This document shows positions 46,165 to 57,844 of a stretch of DNA of 64,000 nt, piece by piece (position 1 is the stretch's first letter; each line of letters starts with the position of its first letter). The translations under genes were made by a program, and so were the position numbers. The stretch spans positions 876,501 through 940,500 of the forward strand of contig JAUTXW010000064.1 in NCBI GenBank assembly GCA_030620095.1, in the 5' to 3' direction. The DNA comes from Kuschelorhynchus macadamiae (Eukaryota; Arthropoda; Insecta; Coleoptera; Curculionidae). The notes beneath the pieces were generated by a model that was not told the origin of the DNA, ran no database searches, and worked only from the letters and a program-made list of their open reading frames with translations.

Positions 46165-46800
46165 GTATGTACTGTTACTAAATTTCTCGGCATTCTTATC
46201 GATGGTGAGTTGCATTTTGGGGAGCACATCTTAACTTTGAGCAGGAAACTCTCATCAGGATGTTTTGCTCTGAGAGCAGTTAAAGAAGAGCAGGGTCTGC
46301 AACTGGCACGGACATTATATTTCGACTTATTTGAGTCGCATCTGAGATATGGTATACCATTCTGGGGTGTGACCAGTCAAGGTCTCCTGAATATTCGTTT
46401 CATCCTTCAGAAAAAGGCAGTTCGATGTATTGTCGGTATTAGTCAGAGAGAATCCTGAAGACGTCACTTTGTAGTGCAGAGAATTTTAACTCTCACGTAT
46501 TTCTTTATCTTGGAGACATCATCCCTGATATTTAAAAACCGTGTTGGGCTGCAGGGTCCCACTCCCCAACATGAGACGCGTCATGCTCTCAATTTGCCTC
46601 TGCCATTGCCAGTACCCTAGTAAAAAGGTCATTTTTTTATGAGGGTCGAAAGATTTTTAATCATTTACCAACTACTCTGAAAACGGTTAATTCTCAAGAA
46701 ACTGTTCGTCGTGGATTTAAAGGATTACTTTGTAGTAAAGCATACTATAATCCGGATGAATTTTATCGGGATGCCCTCGAAAATGATAATTTTTAGTGCT
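46165..46800 (+). pseudogene. LINE ORF2 C-terminus (jockey-type), 5' truncated
   Basis: TKFLGILIDGELHFGEHILT, LSRKLSSGCFALRAVKEEQG and YFDLFESHLRYGIPFWGV are the post-RT motifs of jockey-type proteins. FILQKKAVRCIVGISQRES precedes a stop. The following FFILETSSLIFKNRVG and ETVRRGFKGLLCSKAYYNPD are in other frames and match the family's tail. The element starts abruptly after the dispersed repeat, typical 5' truncation. T-rich sequence follows. Confidence 0.85.
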
Positions 46801-47386
46801 ATTTTTTTATAATTTTTTATGCTATGTACATTTTTTTATAACTTTTATTTGTTTTAAATATCTGTTTTTGTATTGTTGTTTTTTTTTAATTTAATTTAAA
46901 TCAAATTTATTTTGTTATTTTCTATTTAAAGACCTTTTTTCCAATTATACAGGACAATACGTCCCTGAAAATGAAATCCAAAAAATATTTTAAGACAGAG
47001 AAACAGCAGTTAAGATAAATCAGGTGACTACCTTCTTTGTTATTTGAGCAAAAACTTTTTGCAAACTCACATTTTACTTAGGGCAGTTATTTAAAAAAAT
47101 CCCATATAAGAAAAAACAGAAATTCGCAGTTTTTTATACAACTTAATCATGACGGTTAATAGATCAAAAAGCTGGGTTAGTGTATAAATGCTATAGCTAC
47201 AGAAGGTCCGAAATAAACGAATGCCAAAAACATAAACATATCTATAACGAACTCGAAACTTCATGTTGTAGCTTTCTTAAAACAAAATATATATTTTAAC
47301 TGCAATACGGGAATAAAAATGGAATTGCTTTGTCTTTTATGATAATCGTCTACACAGGCTTTAGATTGACCAAATATCTTTATATA
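46801..47386. other. Unassigned AT-rich DNA
   Basis: Probably includes the 3' tail of the LINE; nothing else recognised. Confidence 0.3.
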
Positions 47387-47907
47387 CAGGGTGTGTAAAA
47401 ATGTATCTGCACATATAACAAAATTAATTATCTTGTTTTTATAAAAATTAGAGAACAATAAAATTATCTTGTACTGTTTGGTAGAACTAGATAGCACTTT
47501 TACGTATCTAAAAGGAAAACAATCTTTAACAGAAATTAAATATTTAAACTTTTATTTTTTGAAAATTTGGTTTTTATTACTGAGATCTACTTAATCTTCT
47601 GTTTAATATGTTGAATTGTACTTTGTCATTTCATTATACATTATACATACATAGACTATAGAAATAAATACAAAATATCAGATCTAAAATAGAACTTGAT
47701 TTCGAAAATATTTTTTAATAGATCTCACACAATATAGACAAAATTTGCAAAAAAGTTAAAGAGCAAAACAGAGAAACTTTCTACTTAACTAGGTAGGCAA
47801 AGGTTATACCTAGATCTACCAAATAATTAACAAAAAAAAATCATTTGTTACAAAAATATAAGTCAATTTTGTTATAAATATGTCTAAAGACATTTGCACA
47901 TACCCTG
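47387..47907. mobile_element. Mariner-type MITE, 521 bp
   Basis: CAGGGTGTGTAAAAATG at the left and CATTTGCACATACCCTG at the right are imperfect inverted repeats extending about 60 bp (CATATAACAAAATTAA mirrored near 47860). TA flanks both sides (47385-47386, 47908-47909). No coding capacity. Confidence 0.8.
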
Positions 47908-48087
47908 TATACTGTCATTTGTTCAATCTAAAGTCCTTGTAAACGATTACCAATTTTCATTTTCGTATTACAGATTAAAAGAAGTTATGTTTTAAGAAAG
48001 ATACAATACATTGAAGTCTCGGGTACATTAAAAATATATATAACATAAATATTTAACATTAGAAATATACAAAAATATAGATTTTTT

Positions 48088-48215
48088 ATGCTCGAGAGAC
48101 ACGAGAGAAACGAGAAATCCTCGACGAGAGAATATCACTCTCGTCTTGTCTCGTCTCGTGCTACGAGAGAAAATCTCAAGTTTCGTCGAGACGAGAGAGA
48201 ATCTCTCATCTCGGC
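48088..48215. repeat. Degenerate CGAGA-rich simple repeat
   Basis: Repeated CGAGAGA, ACGAGA and, on the same strand, CTCGTCTCGT blocks, so part of it is self-complementary. An open frame through it is compositional. Confidence 0.85.
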
Positions 48216-48269
48216 GGCATTACTAAACACAGCCATTAAACTTTTCAAAATTGGAGGAATTGCTTTTTA

Positions 48270-48806
48270 ACCGATGAGTCGAAATTTCGTTTATACATAC
48301 GTGATGATGGAATATTAGTATGGAGAGAAAGAGGACAGCGATACAACGAAAATTTAATGGCTCCAATCACTCTATTTGGTGGAGGATCAGTTTGTGCGTG
48401 GGGCGGCATATGTTACAATGGCTGCACTGACTTTTGAACTTTGAAATTTATTTTTATTGATGACAATGCCCGTCCTCATCGGGCGAGGATAGTAAACGAA
48501 CGGATAGAACATCATGGAATTTCAAGAATGGAGTGGCCACCACGTTCAGCGGACATGAATTGTATTGTACACGTTTGGGCTGAAATGGTAGTTCAACCGG
48601 CTCGAACAGCCTCCCCAAACTTTAGAGCAGTTGGCTAATGAGTTACAGGCAATTTGGGAAGCCATTCCTCAGCAATTTATCAATGATTTGTTAATGAGTT
48701 TTCCAAATAGAGCAACAGCACTAAGACGAGCCTGGAGAGGACCCACACAATATTTTTTTTATAGGGATGTTATGAATTCCACAATAGCGGAACTTTTTGT
48801 GTTGTG
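48270..48806 (+). pseudogene. Tc1-like transposase, C-terminal half, broken
   Basis: FTDESKFRLYIRDDGILVWR contains the first catalytic Asp, and ITLFGGGSVCAWGGICYNG the usual G-rich stretch. Part of the core is deleted. FIDDNARPHRARIVNERIE has the second Asp. MEWPPRSADMNCIVHVWAEM covers the third acidic position, where the usual N-P-I-E reads N-C-I-V, so the Glu is lost. A shift follows, then LEQLANELQAIWEAIPQQF and SFPNRATALRRAWRG complete the C-terminus. Confidence 0.85.
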
Positions 48807-49837
48807 ACTTTCCTTTCATTTATCGATAATTTTTTCATAGAATAATTATTCCTTTCGATTTTTGGCTGTATCATATCGTAAATGAATAAACATTTATTTA
48901 TTATAGCTGGTTTTATCCAATTTCAAATATTCACGCATAAAACTTAAAGATGTTTACAATATCCACTTCAGTTATTGAGCTGTGTCTTTTGATATAGGCA
49001 TGCTTCTTCTTAATTTTCCTGAGTTTTGATTGTTTGGAACCCCCCCCCCATCCCCCGAATTTCTGGCTAGATAACAGAGCACCGCCTGGCGAGGTGCGCT
49101 GTTATGGACATATTCTTCTGCTATCCATTTAGTGTGATGGTTTTATCTTGGGCCCTATTCATAAATCAAAGATATGACCTATTTATGAATGGCGTAAATG
49201 ATTTCGATATAAAAAATATCTAGTTTAACTAATTTTTATTTGAACAAATGATTGCGGAGTCCTATTGCTAAAGACAGAAAGACATGCTCGTGGTATTAGA
49301 CATCAAAACACTCAATACATAAATTACTATTTTGTGACTAAGTAAATAAGAATAAGTTGCAATAAAATATTATTTTTCACTTTTTAGTCGGTTTTATTTT
49401 TTTTTATAAAATGGGCAGCAGGTGCTGGGTTTTATAATTCTCATGGGTTGCTGACAAGGGCGCTTTCAACATAGCAGCAACCCTACAGTCGGCGCCTATG
49501 TATGTTATATTCCTGTTGTGTTTATTACTGCAAGCAATATTTTGTTATAAACAAAGTTTAAATCGGACCTAGATCAACATAGTGTGTTTATACCTATGCT
49601 ATAAATTACGCATAACAAATCGAAAACATTCTTTGGAGGGTCTCAAACAAGGGTGGATGGTGGATCCAGAATAGTCAAGGGGGAAGGGTAATAAATATAC
49701 CTATTAGGAATTTCTAGTTTTGGTGCCCTTGGTGGAAGAATGCATTCCTTAGGCGTGCAAACATTTGGCGACTAAAAAAAACGTTTTTACTTTTGTTTCT
49801 ACCTTGTTTATTTATGTAAGTAACGCACCAAGGTATA
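48807..49837. other. Unassigned DNA with one GC-rich hairpin
   Basis: No gene. At 49072-49104 TAACAGAGCACC and GGTGCGCTGTTA pair at 11 of 12 positions around GCCTGGCGA, directly after a C9 run. Confidence 0.4.
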
Positions 49838-50409
49838 CAGGGTGTTATTTAAGTACGTGGCCAAACTTCAAGGGAAGATTCTTTCAGTGATTTTAAGACA
49901 AAAAGTTTATAAGAACACGTGTTCGGAAATACTTCGTTTTCAAGATACAGGGTGTTAAACTTAAAAAATTACTCACACCATTTACTCTCCTAATGGTAAT
50001 TTTGATATTTAAAATAGACACACTTATTATTCTTCTGTTACTAAGATGTCAAATGGGCTTCAAAATTTAAATAAATGACCGACAAAAACGCTGATTTCCC
50101 ACTTTTCAGTCAGTAGCGCACATTTTTTTGGTAAAAAATATTAGTTAATGTGCTTCCCGGGACGCCACTGGATTTAATAATTTTTACCCAGTTAAAGTCA
50201 AAGTAGCCTTTTACTAATATAAATACCACTGCCAAATTTCAACAAAATCAGGTAGAGGATTACTAAGATTTTTGCGAAAAACCGATTTTTTTTTTAAGTT
50301 TAACACGATGTATCTTGAAAACGAAGCATTTCCGGACATTATAAACTTTCTGTCTTAAAGTCACGCAAAGAATCTCTCCTTGAAATTTGGCCACGTACTT
50401 AACACCCTG
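49838..50409. mobile_element. Mariner-type MITE, 572 bp, ~125-bp inverted repeats
   Basis: CAGGGTGTTATTTAAGTACG / GTGGCCAAACTTCAAGG at the left are mirrored by CCTTGAAATTTGGCCACG / TACTTAACACCCTG at the right. A subterminal AGATACAGGGTGTTAAACTT block, itself resembling the tip, is mirrored as AAGTTTAACACGATGTATCT. TA precedes the left end; the right flank is TCTA. Confidence 0.85.
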
Positions 50410-53400
50410 TCTAGTCAATCATTTTAACATTTTTCTATGTGCAATTTTTTATCAGGCTTTATTTTATTGTATATGACAATATAATTCATGCCATTGCAGA
50501 TAGCCAAGGGGAAGAAAATATGCTTCGACATTTTCTAAAAATCTATTTTTTTTGCCCCAAGTTAATGTGTGAAATACAAACATGAGTCGAATTTGGCTTA
50601 ATGCTGAGATTTTAGGAGTCCCAAGTTGGGTCCTTAAGCCTCATTTGGGGCAGAGCACAAAAAATTATAACAAATTCTATACTATTGTTTATAACAATAT
50701 AATGACTCAAGAAACATGACAAAATCAATTTGGATTTAAGCTATGGTTTAATCAATAAACATTCCTTTAAAAAAAAAAAACACCTTGTAAACAAACTTAA
50801 TTAGACCATAAATATTTTGTTAATAATAGGTTTGCCTCGGTAAACATTCAAAATCTTATTTACAAAACTTCAATTATTCTAGTTTTATGACGTGGTCTAG
50901 GTTTCTGGCAATATTTAAAAGTAAACAATTTCAAAAGAAAAGTAAAAAGTACTTACTCAAATACTTTGAATAATACATATATTTGTCCACATCATTTAAC
51001 CGAATCTGTCTCCTCAAATTTAGAAATATTCCGTCACGCTCAGCAACTGCCACATCTTATATCGACTTGGTAAAGTAAAATTTAAGTGTTCCGTCTCAGA
51101 TGGGAGTAAAGGGTTTTAATTTAAGATTTAAGACGGGTTTATTGTGGATAGATCAAGTACTTTTACACTCAAAGAAGAACTATGGTCTTATGATAGCAGA
51201 AGTTACGACTAAATAGTCTTAGAAACAATATTGCCATTTTAATTGCACCAAACAAGGTAGGTATGTGTAAGTGTCAATATTGACTTAAATTAAGAATTTT
51301 AGTAAAAATGGGAAGTTCATGTAAATTTTGTTAAAACATTTTCTCAAATGATTTTATCTTCTCCTAATTAAAGTAAACATGTCACTAAGAGTCACTTTTA
51401 CTTATAGTTAAATAAAATTTGGCAATTAGTCTTTATGCTAAATTATAAAAGTTACTTCTAAATACATTAAAACTTATGATGGATTTATGAGACATTTTAT
51501 GTAGAAGCGATAAGTGTACCTACATTAAGAATAAATATACTTAAAAATGTTTCTTTTTGTGAGTGCCTAAGTTTTAAGATCATTTGGCTTTAAGAGATAT
51601 TTAAGAATTGTGCTTAAAGATCTCTTAAGGTATGGCCTTTTTAGCTTTAAGACGGATATTTAAAACCCCCTGAAAAATCTTTAAACTTAAAAAGGTTTTA
51701 TTAGAAGGTTTAAGAAAAGGTTTTAACAGTATCCTGAAGACCTTCATAAATATTAAATTGTTTTTTTTTGTGGTTTGAAAGGGATTATTTGGGCCTCTAC
51801 CCAACTTTTAAGCTCAAATTCGAATTTCTATTGTAAATCAGCTTTAATTGTTATTACCAGTCAAAGTTGATAATTGTCTCAAGAATAAGCATTTGACTGT
51901 ATTAATGATATTTTTAGAATAGAGGACATAGTAGGTTTTGCTAGGTAATAATACACGTGCGTAGATATGGCATCGGCGCCCGCAGAACCATTTCCAGGAG
52001 GAACTTCAAACAGAGGAGCGTGGTGTGCCTTTAGTATGTAACTTTAGCAATTGTAGTATATTTTCCAAAATATAAGGATGGCAAGCGACTGACCCCCCCT
52101 CCCTTCTCACCTTCCCTTGGAAAATGATTAATCTTTTTTTTTTTTAAGAACTAGATATATAACCTACAGATCTCTATGTGATTTAACTTTTAACGGTTAT
52201 TACAATCGAAATTCCTTTAAGGAAAACGGAAATTTTGACAGACCTTTATTATTCTGTTTTTCTTTTCTTAAAATTTCATAACAAGCAAAATTTTTATTTT
52301 ATGTATTCATATTTATAAGCAATCAATATTCAGCCAAAAACGTATATACCTACAGTAAAAAATACGTCCAGAAAATATGATAAATATCACATGCATTACC
52401 CGTATGTTGCACTATATGTTCAACAATCCGACAATAGCGTAAGTCCTGGTTGCCCTCTAAAGCGATATCTACCCTAAATTCCGGTTCAACTTTATTTACT
52501 ACTCAAGCCGACGGAATTCAGAATTCTGCCACAATATTATAGAATTCACACTTCACTGCCAGTCTTATTCTTATAAAGCCAGTAGCTCTTCTTTAGTAAC
52601 CCTAAAACAAGATAGAAAACTTATGTTCTCCCAGTCTTTCATGTATCGGGAGGAGTTTGACTGCAAAACGCGGAGCCTATATAGTACAACCAATAATCAG
52701 TTGTACCCACCCATTCGACGTACGACCTTCTCAGCCTACCAAAGTGAACGGTAAGGGGCGGTGCGTCATAAGCGGAATGAGTCGCAAAGGGAGAGGAGCA
52801 CTTTTAGTGGCAATCTCAGGGTTTTTCAAAATTTAGGATTTGGTTTTTGAATTTTAAAAATTTAAGATATTGTTTTTGAATCTTAAAACTTTTTCACAAT
52901 AAGTTAAAAAGACTGGTTTTTTGATAACCCATCACAATTTATTGATGTTGGTATTTTGCAAGCAAAGGATAAAGAAAGCCGAACCACATGAAGAAATGTT
53001 AAATGTAAAATCATATATGGAAAAATAATATCAAACTTTAATTTCAGTAAAGGTATGTAAAATCTTATGCGTGTAAAGTCAAAGTATCTTAAATCTAGAG
53101 CAAGCACTGGCCTATAGTAATATTCCGTTTCTCTCTCCTGCCAAATTTGGTAGACGGGGAGAAAGAGAGATAAAACATTAAAATTGCCCAAATTTTGTAT
53201 TAGATTTAGATACACGATAACTGGACGTTAGCCGACTGTTTATTTAAGTTATGAAATGATACCCGTCAAGCCAGTCCCTTGTACCCCTTTGTAGCTATCA
53301 ACAAAAAGCCAAAAAGAAAATTTTACATCGGACCCGATAAATCTTTGACATTATTTAAGATAGATAGTTCTAGAATGATGCTAAAGGACAACTATGTTAT

Positions 53401-53430
53401 ATCTAATTGCAACAAACCATTGCAAACACT
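50410..53430. other. Long unassigned AT-rich stretch
   Basis: No coding sequence recognised. Around 52450-52800, read on the minus strand, an ACTATATAGGCTCC box is followed about 200 bp later by AGTAAATAAAGTTGAACC, an arrangement like a promoter and poly(A) signal within a solo LTR, but ends and duplications are not identifiable. Confidence 0.3.
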
Positions 53431-53434
53431 TTCA

Positions 53435-54440
53435 ATAGGGGGGCAAACGTCAATGGCATAAAAAAACAATTTATTTAAAAACATGCAATATCCTTTTTAC
53501 CATCACGTCAAATTTAATAAAATTAACAAAATACTCTTAATAAATGATCTTTGCTAAATGGGGTGGCAAACGACAGGAGCGGAGTAAGAAATACATTTTT
53601 TTTAATTTAATATATTTTTTGCCTTACCCTGAATTTTAACGAAATTTTGCAGATATCTTTCTTATTTTGTTTAACTTTCGATCCCCGGGTTTGCATAATT
53701 TCGCTGGATTTCGAGAAAATATAAAAGTGATATACCATACCATTTTTCTCATAAAGTAATTTTTTGCTCCGCTCTTGCCGTTTGCTTTCCTAACCTAACC
53801 TAGTGAAACACAATATATTAATGGTATATTGGTCCATCTATCTTAAAAAAAATTGTAAAATTTCAGATTAAGATAAGAAAGTTATTGCATTTTTAAAAAC
53901 AAATAAATTTTTCGCTCCACCCCTGTCGTTCGCCACTCCACCTAGGAAAAGTATATTGGTACATCTGTTTGTAAAATTTCGTTAAATTTCAAGCTAAGGT
54001 CAAAAAGTTATTGAATTTTTGAAAATATTTTTACTACGCCCCTGTCGTTTGACACCTCACCTATCGAAAGACCATATATTATGTGAATATTAGTTCATTT
54101 AAAAAAAAAAAAAGAAATATTGCATTTTTAAACATAAATTACGTCACCCCTGTCGTTTTCCATTCTACCTATAGTGAAATACCATTCATTAAGGGAATAT
54201 TAGTATTTTTGCAAAATGTCAATAAATTTGAGGGAATGATACGAGATATTGTATTTAAAAAAATTACATTTCCATTCCGCCCCTGTCGTTTGCCACACCC
54301 CACCTAGCGCAATACTATATGTTAAGGGTATATCGATCCACAAAATTTCACAGGATTTCGAGTTAAGATAAAATATTACATTTTTTCATAAATAAATTTT
54401 TTGCTCTGTCCCTGTATTTTGCCACCCACTTTTACACCTT
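53435..54440. repeat. Second satellite-like array, ~110-150-bp monomers, with inverted monomers
   Basis: Boxes of the form CGCCCCTGTCGTTTGCCAC recur at about 53773, 53921, 54040, 54149, 54281 and 54411, each followed by CCTA-G-GAAA, a TATATT.GGT segment and AAAATTTC. At 53560-53580 GGGGTGGCAAACGACAGGAG is the same box inverted, with a weaker one at 53440. The inverted box resembles the GGGGTGACAAACGACAG box of the satellite at 0.9-3.2 kb. Confidence 0.75.
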
Positions 54441-54680
54441 TATTTTGTGTGGGTAATGCGGCTGAATCCTACAGGGGACAGCTGACATGTACTGAGTAAA
54501 CATTCAGAACTTGAAAGATAGCGATTTTAAATGCGAAACATTTTAAGGTAGCCCAAAAGCGCGGAAGAGCAACATTTCCATATATATATATATATCAAAA
54601 GAGAAAGATGATTGTGCAGATGAATTCCTAAAAAGAGAAGGAAAAATAAATTGTGGGTATGTCTGCAAGAAAAAAAAGGT
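54441..54680. other. Unassigned DNA
   Basis: A short (TA)n of about 13 bp near 54582; nothing else recognised. Confidence 0.3.
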
Positions 54681-54684
54681 GTGA

Positions 54685-54760
54685 AGTCTGGTAACCGCGC
54701 TACACGTGTTTCAGCCTTATTATACTTCATCAGCAGAGCAGTTTAACCAAGTTAAAAGAT
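54685..54760 (-). ncRNA. Hammerhead-ribozyme-like core near a (TA)n tract
   Basis: Minus strand: CTGATGA (54732-54726), AGTATAATAAGGCT that can close a 3-bp stem II (AGT/GCT), GAAAC (54711-54707), then ACGTGTA, which gives a short stem III and a GUA-type cleavage triplet. I could not find a convincing stem I, so this may be a decayed or different arrangement. Confidence 0.45.
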
Positions 54761-54816
54761 ATAGGAACGGGGTTGAAAATCCTAGAAAACAAACAAACAA
54801 ACGTGGATTCACTGAC

Positions 54817-54961
<145 letters not shown>

Positions 54962-55599
54962 TTGATGATGCCATTTAGATAAAAGTTTCAAATTTTGGGA
55001 GTGGATAGATTGGTATCAACTTTTTTGAAATATTTTCAACTTCCTGTCATTTTAAATGGATGTATTTTTGGATGTATATTTTTGGATTCTACGGAGAATT
55101 TTAATGCTATTTTATGTAGCATATCCTATACCTAGGTTCAAGCGTTCTTAAGATACTTGATCTTGAACCAAAAATGAGCCTTCGGGGTACCAAATTTTAA
55201 AATCTCATATTTTTGTAAGTTTTGAAGATATAATCTTCATATTTTGAAGACGATCGGTAAATAATCTTAGGTTTCTATTTTTTTTATTGAATTTGTCTAT
55301 TTTTATACAGGGTGTTCTAAATTCAGCGGCAAACATTCACATTTTCAAAGCAGCTAAAGTCCGTTTTTTTAAATGGGACACCCTATAACTTTATGCACTA
55401 TCAAATGTACAATTTAATTTTCTATCGAACTGTATTAAGGTTCTCTATACCTATTCGTAACCATTTTCGAAATAATCAAGGTTTTTATTAAACTATCATA
55501 TGTGTTTGCTAAATGCTTACACCTTCCCGTAGTAAGCCACGGAAAAACAATTGTTGTGCTTTTCTATTCAACATGACTGCTGATTTGAAACTTTTAAAT

Positions 55600-55790
55600 T
55601 AAAATAAAATAACACTCAACACTATATTTGCGGAGAATGTTACAAAATATTGCAGAGAACGCGCCATGTTTTTAATGAAAAACATCCTCATTTATCGCCA
55701 ATGAACAAGAGACAATTGAAGAGGATTGAAACGAAATTTTTTCGTTTCGGACAAGTTAAAGTTATAAAAAATGTAATAAATTGTTTATAT
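55600..55790 (+). pseudogene. Inverted fragment of mariner-like transposase N-terminus
   Basis: Plus strand: CYKILQRTRHVFNEKHPHLS, PMNKRQLKRIETKFFRFGQV and KVIKNVINC. This is the same region as CYKILERTCRVFNERHPDLP on the minus strand at 56870 but diverged and in the opposite orientation. Confidence 0.85.
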
Positions 55791-55904
55791 TATTTTTAAC
55801 CATATCACTAAGTTCGAGACTGTTCTAAACTTGTTTTAGTGAACTTAAAAATTATAGCAATCTAACAATCAACAATAAATAAATAAAATAATAAAATTGA
55901 ATTA

Positions 55905-56455
55905 TAAGAAATGTTCTATATGCTGTCCGTTCATTTGAAGACACATTTCAATTGTTCTTTGTACAGTTGCTGTGGCCCGTTGAATTTGTCCGTTTTCTAA
56001 TTCGGCAAAAGCTGTTCGTATCCTGTCCAGTAAATCTTGTTGGTTATTTACTGGGGAAGCATAGACTTTACCTTTGATAAATCCCCATAAATAAAAGTCT
56101 AGGGGTGTTAAATCAGGCGATCGCGGGGGCCATTTAGACCAATCCAGCTATCTTCAAAAATTCGAGATAAGTGGAGAGAAACTGCAGCGGAATTATGTGC
56201 TAGTGCACCATCCAATTGATACCAATAATTTTTCAGCTCACCAATAGGAATTTCTTCTATAAATTCAGAAACCGTCGTCCCTCGTAGAATTTCCAAATAC
56301 TTATCACTGCACCGCACCTGATCATTTAATACTATACCGAAAACATTGAAGCTAAACCTATCTTGAGAACGCGTTTCGCGTAAAGCTTCCTGCTGCCCAG
56401 AAATGTTCGTTTCTTCTATTTGTTATTCTTTCTCTAGAAAATTTCGCTTCATCGG
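55905..56455 (-). pseudogene. Mariner-like transposase catalytic region, broken
   Basis: Minus strand from 56455: IFLTDEAKFSRERITNRRNE has the first catalytic Asp. After shifts, YWYQLDGALAHNSAAVSLHL has the second. WPPRSPDLTPLDFYLWGFIK (about 56135-56080) has the third, in a different frame from the preceding piece. RTIEMCLQMNGQHIEHFL (about 55950-55900) closes the protein. All three acidic residues survive although the frame does not. Similar in architecture to the 34.6-kb transposase. Confidence 0.85.
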
Positions 56456-56920
56456 TCAAAAATATTTTTGAAAGGAATTGAGGTCCTCTTGAATTTTCAA
56501 AAACATGAATTCGTAAAATTCTACTCGTCGGACGTCATCACCAGGTCTCAAGGCTTGCACGTTTTGGAAGGAATAAGGGTGCATATGATGTTCGCTCAAG
56601 ATTCTTTGGACAGATGAAGAAGAAATTCCCAAATCGTTTTCTGCAGACGATATTGAACTTTGCGGGTTTGCGTGGAAATAAGCTAATGTGTTTATTACGT
56701 TATCCTCGGCATTTGTCACTGGTTTCGGAACATTTTTTGTAAGTTTAACCTTGCCAAAACGCAAAAAGTTCGTTTCAATCCTCTTGAATTTTGACTTGTT
56801 CATTGGCGGCAAATCAGGGTGGCGCTCATTAAACACACGACAGGTTCTCTCCAAAATTTTATAACATTCTCCATGAATATAAAATAGATTGAGAATATCA
56901 GCGTTTGAGTATTCTTGCAT
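56456..56920 (-). pseudogene. Mariner-like transposase N-terminal DNA-binding region
   Basis: 154 open codons: MQEYSNADILNLFYIHGECY, TCRVFNERHPDLPPMNKSKF, and a second helix-turn-helix (SSISSAENDLGISSSSVQRI, then LSEHHMHPYSFQNVQAL). Continues into the catalytic fragment after a stop. Confidence 0.88.
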
Positions 56921-57212
56921 TTCGATTTAGAAGATTTAGTTTATCACTGACAGCTTTCGATAAATAACGCATACTAATCATTTGTCATATTGGATATTGG
57001 ATCTCAATTGTTTTTCCATGGCTCACAACATGTAAACATTTAAGCAAATACATACGATATTTTTATGAAACCCAATTATTTCGAAAATGGTTACGAATAG
57101 GTATAGGGAACTTTAATACAGTTCGATAGAAAATTAAATTCTACATTTGATAGTGCATAAAGTTATAGGGTGTCCCATTTAAAAAAACGGACTTCAGCGG
57201 CTTTGAAAATGT

Positions 57213-57417
57213 GATACTATTTAGTTTCTAACTTATTTTGTTTTTTTTTAAATTATTTGTAGAAAAGTCCTGAGGAAGGGATAAATCGATCCCGAAAGCT
57301 TGACAAAACAATAAAGGGTTTCACACCTTTATTTGGTCTTTTATATACATAAACTGCATCCCCGCTAATCTAAGGTTTTCATTTTTCTTCTTAACTAGTC
57401 AGCTACTACCTCTCTCT

Positions 57418-57421
<4 letters not shown>
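57213..57421. other. Short unassigned stretch with CTGAGGA/GAAA motif
   Basis: CCTGAGGAAGGGATAAATCG followed by ATCCCGAAAGCTTGAC (57270-57304) has a 5-bp stem between CTGAGGA and GAAA but lacks a stem III, so I do not call a ribozyme. Confidence 0.3.

Positions 57422-57486
<65 letters not shown>
57422..57486. repeat. (TA)n microsatellite
   Basis: About 32 TA units. Confidence 0.97.
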
Positions 57487-57489
<3 letters not shown>

Positions 57490-57844
57490 TTAGGGTTATT
57501 CACGCTCAGTTTCTCGAGAATGGGATATTTTTTTCTCTTAGTATACATAGTTCAATCCAATCTACTTAAAAAATATTTTTTGACGTTTCTGTTACTTCCG
57601 AGTATACCGGAAGTTGACGTATATTTTGGAGTTTTTGAGTTGTACTTGACACTTTATGTACCTTTTGTTAATAATTAAGTTAAAATGAAGTTTAAAAACT
57701 TTTTGGAAAATATAACTCATAATGAAAATTAGATAGGTTAAAATCGACTGATACCATTTGGTACTAATCTGATAATATAAAATAAAGAGGATTTGCGCAA
57801 TAAGGTAATAATTGCGTTTGAGAAGTTAAAAGATGATGAAATAT
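57487..57844. other. Unassigned DNA
   Basis: No recognisable feature; a short frame NKEDLRNKVIIAFEKLKDDE near 57783-57842 is cut by the hAT end. Confidence 0.3.

Larger units (their letters stand above)
55308..57212. mobile_element. Rearranged mariner-like element
   Basis: The left end CAGGGTGTTCTAAATTC (55308, preceded by TA) starts an inverted repeat of about 240 bp that is mirrored at the right (to about 57212), including GGGTGTCCCATTTAAAAAAA and CGAAAATGGTTACGAATAGG. The right copy lacks the last ~26 bp. The inverted similarity continues past the repeat into coding sequence, so the left end is a second copy of the 5' part of the element, reversed. Confidence 0.85.

Noticed and set aside
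57270..57304. CTGAGGA plus GAAA as a hammerhead
   Set aside because: A 5-bp stem is present between the two boxes but no stem III or matching stem I could be drawn.
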